Of a stretch of 64,000 bases of DNA, positions 51,331 to 64,000 are shown piece after piece. A program made the position numbers and the translations under genes. How positions within the stretch are numbered: position 1 is the stretch's first letter; each line of letters opens with the position of its first letter. A model generated the notes under the pieces. That model had not been told where the DNA came from and did no database searches. It saw nothing but the letters and a program-made list of their open reading frames with translations. Origin of the DNA: Caprimulgus europaeus (taxonomy: Eukaryota > Chordata > Aves > Caprimulgiformes > Caprimulgidae); contig OU015528.1 of assembly GCA_907165065.1 (NCBI GenBank), positions 46,491,515 to 46,555,514 on the forward strand. The letters run 5' to 3'.

Positions 51331-54300
51331 CCCCATCGCGGAAAATAGCTTCCTGCTTGCCAAACCAGCTTCCTGGAGATAAGCCCTCGATCAGAGAGGG
51401 TGGTTTGGGGGAGTGGATTTGATGCACAGAGGGAGGACAAATAAAATACTGCCCCCGTGACACCTCTCTGAGCCCTGTGGCAGCACAGCGGGGTCTGAGG
51501 AGGTGCCCACCACCCTCTCCGTCTGCTGCCACCCCCCAGCCCTCCTGCTGCAGGTGCGAGGGCAGCCGCTCACCCCCAGCACAGGCAGAGCCCAGCTGAG
51601 AGGCACTCGCATCTCTTCGCAGGGCATGATTCCTCCTTCACCTCCTGCAGCCATCTCTCTCTCTGGCAGGGGGTCCCCAGCGCTGCCCCTGCTCCTCTCC
51701 CTGCTGCTTTGTGGGTGCTGCCAGGCCTCAGAGGTGCAGGTGATGCATGACTGTGGGTTGGGGCTGCAGGAAAGAAAGAAAAATGTGGTGGCGCAGGGCA
51801 CAAATTTATAGGGTTCATTTTCTCATTTTTAATGAGGCTCATGGTCTGAGGCTGTGGGAGTCTCCATCTTAGCCCAGCCCTTGTTCTGGGCAGTGATACA
51901 GGAGCCCAGGGACCCAGACAGTTTGGTATCGACATGCTCATTCTAGGAAAGTGCTGGTGCCTGAGCCCAGTAGCATACCTCAGCTTGCAGAGGAGACCAG
52001 GCCCAGAACTGGAGCGAGTAGAGGCAGGAGCAGCTGAGATGTGAGCTTTCCTCTTGGTCACCTCCTGCCTGGAATTTGGCAGGAAGGCAGGGTCAGGTCC
52101 ACAGCTTGGGGAGAAATGCCAGCATGGGGTCTGATCTGTGCCATCCTGACGCAGGTGAGCCAGGGGTTGTTCAGCCCAGAAAGCCTGGCAGGTCCTGTTT
52201 CCCACAGGCTCTTGCTGTTGGCACAGCAGGTTGCCTGTCCACCTTTTCTGGGAGGTTTTCAGAGCCTAAAGGCATCCCCCCTCAAGTGAGCTGCCCACAC
52301 TGGCTGGCAGGGAAAGTCTTTGCGGCATGTGTGATGGAAAGGGAAGGTCTGAGGAATGGAGAGCAACCAGCTGCTGCAGCCCTGACTGTGCCTTTTCTCT
52401 GTGTGTGGTGAGAGATATCTCCCTTCAACCCCTGGGTTTCTCCTTCTCCTATGATAAAACACAAAACCCCTGACTGAGAATGGGGGTAGGCAGCTTTGCT
52501 CTGTGGTTGGGGTGGCAGATGCAGGTTACTATTGCAAGAGAGCTCAAGAGAGTGAAAATGACTCAGATCTGCAGCTGGAGCCCAAGTGGAAGGCAAGACC
52601 TGGTGGTGGCTGCCATGGCTCATCCTGTCGTCTTCCTGTGCTGAGTGTGTGGTGGCACTGAGGGAATCACAAGGCTTTGTAAGGGGACTGTGCTGGGGCT
52701 GCAGAGCAGTGGGGCACGAAGAATCGTTGCTTTCTTGAGAGAGCTTCTGGTTTCCTTCTTCCTGAGGACAAACTCAAGGCCCTTTCCCATGGTTACGTAG
52801 GTCCTTCACACTCTTAGGGCTGGGCATGAACCCGGCCAAGATTATTCAGCTGCTGGGACATGCTTTCTTTCCTGTTCATTTGATTTGGGATTCCCTTTTA
52901 GTTCCCAGCTGCCTGCTCTGCACTAGTTCCTGATTCACCACAAAATGTCATTGCAAAGTAGTCTTGCATCAGGGCCATTGGCTGTTAGCGTGCCTGACTG
53001 AGTCTTCTTGTTCCTGTACTGCTTGGTCCTTCTTCGTCCCTTTGTAACATGCCAATAAACGCCTTCTTGATTTCCCCCCGTCCCCCACTACAATTGCACT
53101 GGGAAGTCTGCATATTACTCATTCGTGCCTGATTCCACTTGCTGATTCACCCTGAACTGTTGCACATATATTTTTTTTTTTATTTCCTTTCTATTTTAAT
53201 GAATGAGAAAACTGTCCTGCTAGCTCCCAATTTAACTTTTGGGAGCAGAGGCAAATGTTAAGACCATAGCTACAGAGAAGAATAAAGTGCTTGCTGGGGA
53301 AATTGCAAATAAGCAGGCAAAAGGGGTATTTTTAGTGGCGACAGCCTCACAGAAAGAGTTAATATAAGGCTAAATGCAAGTGAACGGAATGATCTGAGTA
53401 GCTTGACCAAATCCCCTTGCTGACAAACAGCAAGGAATGGCTTGGCCGTTTGCAACAACTGGCGCTGTACCAGGGCTCTGCTCTGTGTTTCAGCCTTACT
53501 CTGAAGAGTGGGAAGGTGGCTAGGACCATGCAGCTGGCTCCATGAGGCAGGCAGCTGACTAAGGAAGACCTGGCACAGTACTGCTCATCTCTCCTGCCTG
53601 TCTCCTATTCCTCCATCCCATGCCCTGGCTGCCCATCAGTTCATCTCTCCCCACTCTGGCTCCCATTTGGGATGCCACCCAAGCAGCTTTGCTGTCCTCC
53701 TGTGTTCAGCAGCGTGTGTCCCAGCCTTGCTGCCTGCGTGGCTGCAGGCTCAGCCATCCTGCCTCTCCTTCCCGGAGAGCCCCACTGATGCAGCGCAGGT
53801 ACGCAGGGCTGTTCTGCAGCCTAGCTGCATGCGGTCACTGTCATGCTTCCTTCCTTAGTGGGTAAGAGACATGATCTATGCATGAAGTGAGCTGTTCCTG
53901 GGAGCAAGCACCAGGAATGCCAGCAGATAGACTATAGTGGGTGTGTTTCCTTGAGGGCATCAGCTAACTTGCTTATATAAGGGAGTTGCTGTCAGGTGTT
54001 TGATCTTTGTATGAAAAGCTGCCTGACTGTGGCTTTTAACTAGTTATGGGAGAGTGAATGAAACCTCTGCCCTTGGCTTTATTCATGCCTCTGTGTGGCA
54101 GTGGCTCTTTGTGCAAGGTAGCTGGCGAGCGCTGAAGCCTTGTATGGTGGCTTGTAATTACAGGGTTGCTGTCCAGCAACCATGCTGCACAGTGGTTGTA
54201 AATCACTCTTGCTTCAGCCTCCGCTCCCGCACCCCCTCCTCAGGGGGAAGAATGGTGTAGGTCTGTGTGTGCGCGTGGTGCCTGCGGGGAGAAGAGCAGG

Positions 54301-54527
54301 GGCAGAGGAGGGTTGTGTTCGACCCAGAATATCAGCACAGCAGTGTCAGGATTGCAGCTGATCAGCGTTGCCATTTGTCTGTAATGGTCCCACAGTGTTT
54401 GGCACTGAGTGGGTGCCTGCCTGGGGGACTGAGCCACACTGTGCCCAGAGCAAGTGCCTCTGGGGACATTACCCTCTCCGGAGCAATCCCATCGACAGTC
54501 CCCTCTTCCTGCCCAGACCAAGCGACC

Positions 54528-59700
<5,173 letters not shown>

Positions 59701-60386
59701 TTTCTGCATGAGTGTCACATTCTTTTCTAGAGTATGTTTTCAGTGATGTGTATGTGGAGAATGCATTATAGGAAGGCTTAAGAGCATGTTTCAGCAAGGA
59801 AACAGCCTTCTCTCTTCAAAACATCAGCCTAACTCTAGGTAAATTATTTCTGAGCTGCTTCTTTCAAGAGGTTCATGAATCCTTCTTTGAAACCCAAAGT
59901 CTGGCCTGTGATGGGGGCTAGACTCCAGGGGTAGATGGCCCCCACCTCTCATCCTGGGTGGCAGCTGAATGAGTCCAGGGAGCTATAACATGGCCTTCTC
60001 ATGTTTAACACTTAAACATGGCAGCTGTTCCACGTAGCCAGAGCTGCAATGAACTGCATGTCCCAGTGGTTGCCTCGTTGGCTGAGCAGAAGGGAACATC
60101 AGCCTCTAGGACGCAGCACTTGGAGAAGTGCAGTGTTCCTTCTGCATGGAAAGATGCTCTTACCCACCTGGGGTGCCTCTCACACAGGTGCAGGGTAGCG
60201 GAAATGTCCAACGCTGTGGGTGAGGACTGCCCAGGGCTGGTGCCTGCACAGCAGGTAGGAGCTTTCTCCCTGCCAGGTGGTTATCTCAGGAGCTGAAGGC
60301 TTTGCCCTGGGCCAGCTGCTCCCTTCCCACTACCCCGGGAGTGGCTGACGTGTCTCTTGCTGAGGAGAGCACTGGAGCAAGGTGGC

Positions 60387-60507
60387 ATGGCAAGGAGAGG
60401 GCAAGCTGGCACCTTGGGCACCTATGTCTTCCTATGCCTCTTTGCTATCCTGCTCACCGGGGACTCCCCAGCAGGATGTGCTGGAGACAGCGGCTCTGCA
60501 TCCCATA
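60387..60507 (+). CDS. ERP27: ERP27 exon 1, signal peptide
   Basis: The ATG is in context GTGGCATGG, with G at -3 and +4. The exon encodes 40 codons plus one base and ends at donor CATA|GTAAGT (60508). The open frame that starts two bases earlier (60382) is a different frame without a signal peptide and was not chosen. Confidence 0.88.
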
Positions 60508-63500
60508 GTAAGTGAGCTTTCCTCCCAGCTCAGGGAAAAGGCGGGGTCTGCTGTGGGGAGTCCTCCTTACCCAGGGTGTGCTGTGCAAGCATTGTGTCGA
60601 GCTTGCAGGAGAGGTGTGTGGGTGAGCTTGTAAGGGGTGGGATGCTTGCACGCTTGTTGGGGGGAGCCTCTGAGCTGCTCTTTGTGGTACCCTCTGTCCA
60701 ACCCTAACATCTCTCCAGGCACAGCTGGCAGCACAGAAAAACCTGTCCTGTTGAACAACATTACAACTGCTGAAGCCTTCATCAATGGTGCAGAGGTGGC
60801 AGTCATTGGATTCTTCCAGGTGTGTTCATAGCACCTGTTCTCCATCAGCCAGGAGCCCTATCCCACTCTGACAGTAGCACAGGTTTGAATGTGGTGTAAG
60901 CACCTTCCAAAGGCAGCTCCTGTCCTGAAAGGTGCCAGGGCTGTGACAGGCCACAGGGAAAATGCTGGGAATTCAGTCTGTATGTGAAAAGGGAGATGGA
61001 GCAAGGGGGGAAGATGAAGGAGGCTGCAGGAACCCTGTAGTGGGAGAAAGGGAAATGCTGCAGCGGAAGCAAAACAGAAACGTGGGTGGCAGAGAAACAG
61101 TGCTGATGAGGGGTAAGTGGGAACATAATTTATTTTTCTTGCTTTATTCAGCAAACACAGAGCAAGGTACTGCCTGTGTGATGGGTCTGAGGAAGCCAGG
61201 TCTCAGGGAGCAGCCCTAGTGTGGATCCTCTGAAGTCCAAGAGGATTTGAGTTCAAGCTGCAGCCTCCTCCCAGGGACGGTGTAGGCATGGTCTCTGTCA
61301 CACTGCTTCGTTCCCCAGAATTGATACCCTTGGAATCTCTGCTCCCTGTGTCTAAACTGAATTGAAATCAGCCAAGGGTGTGACTAATGACTATGTGCTC
61401 TTTGTCTCCAAAAATGGCATGAATATTTTTCCTTAGGAAACAAGACAAAATATTTATTGAGTTAGAACACCGTAAAACAGAGGGCTCTTTGATGGGATCC
61501 TCATTACTTTTAAGGTCTTCAAGTTGCACCTTTTTCCTCTTTTCCTTGAGCTCTGGCCTGGGCTTCTGCTGCCCATACTCTGCCTCATGGCTTCTGTCAG
61601 AGAAGAGTTCATCCTTTCAAAACCAACTCCTTTCCTCAAGCTCCTTCCTCCTCCTGTCCTGTGCCTAGGGCTGGAGCACAGCCTAGTGAGGCATCATGCC
61701 CTTGGTATAGGACAGCAGCATCTCGCAGCCAGCATAGGGCCAGGAGTGACGTTTCTGTCTGTGCAGTGTGGGCAGCAACAAGTGTGTGAGTGCTGGAAGC
61801 TTATGCCCCAGTGGCCTTGCTAAGCACTGATCACAGAGCACCAGCCACCTCGAGCTGGGTGCCTGCAGGCATTCAGAGCTCCTCCGGGCTTGCCCTTGCA
61901 GCACTACAATCATGCAAACCAGCGAGGCAATCTGCACACGCAGAATGAAAGTGCTGAGATGCCTCCTTCCTCCATGGTAGCTGGCTGAGGTTGTGGCAGC
62001 GCTGTCCTTGGGGTGCAGAGCCTCTTGAGCCACAGAAGGGACTGTGGCTTCTTGCAGGGTGAAGCAACGTGGGGGCATAACCACTGGTGTCTTGTGCCAC
62101 CATGGTCTTCCTTCTGCAGGATTTCATTCACCAGTCGACAGGAGGCTGCTCCCATGCAGCATGCAGGGTCCTGGGACAAGGAGAGATGGGTGTGCTGTCC
62201 TGCAGTGTGGGGACAGCCCTGGCTGCCAGGAGCACAGGGCAACAGGCAGCGATGTGTTGGGCATCCAGTGCCTAAAGCACAACAGGGCTGCATTTAAACA
62301 GTAGCTAAAGATGTATTTGTGCCATGAGGGCTTGTCTTGGCCCTCTGCCTCAGAGTATATTAATCCAAATAATGTCTGTGTTCTCTGTTCGCCATAAATT
62401 ATTTCTCTGCTGCAGCCTTTCAATTCACTGCAGTACGTGGCTCGGCAAGCTCCCTGCGCAGCGAGCACAAGCTCCCTGACTGGGAACAGTATGCCATGAT
62501 GGAAAACCAGCACACCGCTCCAGAAACCTGTGTGTTTGCAAGAAAGGGCCATGCTTGGCCTGATTAAACCCCAAATTTCCCAGGAATGCTCCAAAACTCA
62601 GTAAGGTTATTCTCACCTCAGGCTTTAGTGCTCTCACCAGAGCCATGAGCACTGGCATTTCCAAAACAAGTCACCAGAATTGTTTTTCTTTGCATGAAGA
62701 AAGATTTTTATTTTCCATTCTCTCCGGGCTTGCAAACAGTTGACCTGATGGTTCAAACCAAAAAGAAAAACAAACCAACTTCCAGGCAGAGACTGTGTCT
62801 TAAGAATTTAAATCCAGTAAGCAGAAGTATAAAAAATGCATCACTCAAAAGAAAAGCTGGGAATGGGAATAGCAATTAGTATAGGCCAAGGCTGTAGCTA
62901 ATGCTTTTGCTGCAAGAAGGAGAATGGATGAGAAATTGCACATTTCTATCCTTCAATGTACTATCTGCACTATCTACTTTTTAAAGGTATGTTTAAGACA
63001 TCTTTTTAAAAGGAATTGGAATACTGCTAAAGGAAGGTATTAAAAAATTGTAAACCCTGACTAGAATCAAGGTTACCTTAAAAATTATCTTTTTATTTTA
63101 TGCATATATACACACACACGTGTGTGTATATATACATGTATATATATTTGAGTGCGCTTCGTTCTGGGTTTCTCCCCGTTTTAAGAACTCTATGGCTTCG
63201 CATGATCACCGTGTCACCGGTGAGCGTGGCGGTAGCAGGTGAGGTTTCAGAGCCGCGGGCTGCCGCAGGTACCTGCCGGCTGCGGCTTGCGGACCCACCG
63301 CGCGCTCGGCGTCGCCGCCTGCTGACTTCCCCAGTTCTGGGAGGAGCGGGGGCGGAGGGATCTCTGCGGCATCCTGGCCACGCAGGCTAGGTGACAACGG
63401 GAGAGAAAGCCCCTTTCCGCGGCGCCACGCCACCTCCCCCGCTCCTGGGCGGCCACCACCCCCGGTCCCGCTCCCCGCTGCCGGGCGGCCGGCAGGTGTC

Positions 63501-63751
63501 GCCCTCGCACCGGCTCCGGGTGGGCGGTGCTGGCCGGGGGGTGTGTGTTGGAGGGTCGCTCCCCGGGGCAGGCTCCGCTCTCACCCCACCGCCCCCCGCC
63601 TCTCTCTCCGCAGGAACCCGGCAGCCCCGGAGCCTCTCAGTTTCGCCGAGCGGCCGGCCGCATCCCGGAGGTGCCCTTCGGCCTCAGCACAAGCCCCGCG
63701 GTCCTGTCCCACTACGACGTCGCGGCGAACACCGTCAGGCTCTTCCGCAGG
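60387..63751 (+). CDS. ERP27: ERP27, non-catalytic PDI-family ER protein (first three coding exons, 3' end off window)
   Basis: ERP27 is a soluble ER-lumen protein of two thioredoxin-like domains without CxxC active sites. It binds misfolded clients and the chaperone PDIA3 (ERp57). Coding segments here are 60387-60507, 60719-60819 and 63614-63751 (121, 101 and 138 bp; phases agree). Residues 1-~30 are a signal peptide: MARR at the N terminus, then the hydrophobic core TYVFLCLFAILLTG, with cleavage likely after one of the following small residues. The first domain begins at TTAEAFINGAEVAVIGFFQ, matching the human AEVAVIGFFQ segment, and continues IPEVPFGLSTSPAVLSHYDV and NTVRLFRR, equivalent to human FPGVSFGISTDSEVL and NTICLFR. 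No cysteine pair is seen, as expected. The remaining domain and the ER-retention C terminus lie beyond the window. The order after ARHGDIB matches human 12p12.3. Confidence 0.92.
60719..60819 (+). CDS. ERP27: ERP27 exon 2
   Basis: The acceptor CTCTCCAG lies at 60711-60718 and the donor GTGTGT at 60820. It encodes TAGSTEKPVLLNNITTAEAF then INGAEVAVIGFFQ and ends at phase 0. Confidence 0.92.
60820..63613 (+). other. ERP27: ERP27 intron 2
   Basis: This is a 2.8-kb intron with no recognisable element except the alternating AC/GT/AT tract at 63102-63147 and the GC-rich block starting near 63200. Open frames within it are unremarkable. Confidence 0.75.
63102..63147. repeat. (AT)/(AC)/(GT) alternating purine-pyrimidine tract, near-palindromic
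   Basis: An ATATATACACACACACG stretch runs into GTGTGTGTATATATAC and then ATGTATATATAT. It is a simple repeat with inverted symmetry around 63120. Confidence 0.85.
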
Positions 63752-63960
63752 GTGCGTGGGCCCGCGGCGTGGCAGGGTGGGGGGACGGGGACGACGACGA
63801 CCCGCTGCCGTGGCCGGAGCACCCGGGGAGCTAGACACTATGCTATGTAAAAGGCTGTATCTACAAAGTCAAGGCTCTGGTTTGGGAGTTGCCCTGCCCG
63901 CGGGTTCGGGTGGGGGAGGTTCTAGGACAGGCGCTACAGAGGAAGTGCAATCTCCAGGTA
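63200..63960. promoter_or_regulatory. CpG-rich block over ERP27 exon 3 (possible CpG island)
   Basis: GC and CpG content rise abruptly after the AT-rich simple repeat and stay high through the flanks of exon 3 to near the right edge. It lies 3 kb downstream of the first ERP27 coding exon, so it is not the gene's 5' promoter. It may be an internal or antisense promoter, or a GC-biased recombination patch. Confidence 0.5.
63614..63751 (+). CDS. ERP27: ERP27 exon 3, in GC-rich block
   Basis: The acceptor CTCTCTCCGCAG lies before 63614 and the donor GTGCGT at 63752. It has 46 codons with G or C at almost every third position, unlike exons 1-2. The encoded segment is the same length as the human equivalent and keeps the EVPFGLST...NTVRLFR core. 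Confidence 0.9.
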
Positions 63961-64000
63961 GTGGTGATATAGAAGCGGCTCGTCTCTCCTTAAAGCAAGC

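Noticed and set aside
50472-51532. Several 110-180-codon open frames on both strands
   Set aside because: These are CpG-island frames, one running through the poly(T) as poly-lysine; no conserved motifs.
63391-63850. Longer open frames (147 and 107 codons) over ERP27 exon 3
   Set aside because: Only the part between the splice sites 63614-63751 aligns with ERP27; the extensions are GC-rich intron.

Overview
The window is vertebrate nuclear DNA, almost certainly from a bird. The evidence is four intron-containing genes with GT-AG splice sites, CR1 LINEs ending in the bird-type octamer (ATTCTATG repeats), a short-LTR retroviral relic, and compact introns. I cannot name the species. There is no bacterial operon, phage or CRISPR array.

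Layout, left to right. (1) 1-726: 3' part of a CR1 LINE, cut by the window edge. (2) 1112-9262, minus strand: five consecutive coding exons of a cytosolic carboxypeptidase of the AGBL/CCP family, best matching AGBL3. They join in frame, and the gene's 3' end lies off the left edge. A CpG island at about 10130-10497 with a strong minus-strand splice donor is its probable promoter. (3) 10496-12626: two CR1 pieces butted against that island. (4) 12.6-32.4 kb: no gene recognised; holds a 215-bp GGAGA satellite and a 17-bp-arm palindrome. (5) 32464-33957, minus: PDE6H, the inhibitory gamma subunit of cone phosphodiesterase 6, complete in three coding exons. (6) 36427-37274: solitary LTR with a near-perfect 6-bp target duplication. 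(7) 37.3-50.5 kb: no recognised gene, one weak exon candidate at 39308-39562. (8) About 50560-51330: CpG island with a probable non-coding first exon of ARHGDIB. (9) 54528-59097, plus: the whole ARHGDIB coding sequence (Rho GDP-dissociation inhibitor 2), with a polyadenylation signal at 59678. (10) 60387-63751, plus: first three coding exons of ERP27, a redox-inactive PDI-like ER protein. The third exon sits in a very GC-rich, CpG-rich block, and the gene continues off the right edge.

The order PDE6H (minus) / ARHGDIB (plus) / ERP27 (plus) matches the human 12p12.3 arrangement. AGBL3 is on human 7q33, so the roughly 20 kb between the AGBL3 promoter and PDE6H holds a synteny junction relative to mammals. 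The genes do not form a pathway: they act in tubulin deglutamylation, cone phototransduction, Rho GTPase control and ER protein folding. I found no convincing undescribed biological system. The most useful leads are the CpG block over an internal ERP27 exon, the synteny junction, and the displaced CR1 segment beside the AGBL3 promoter.
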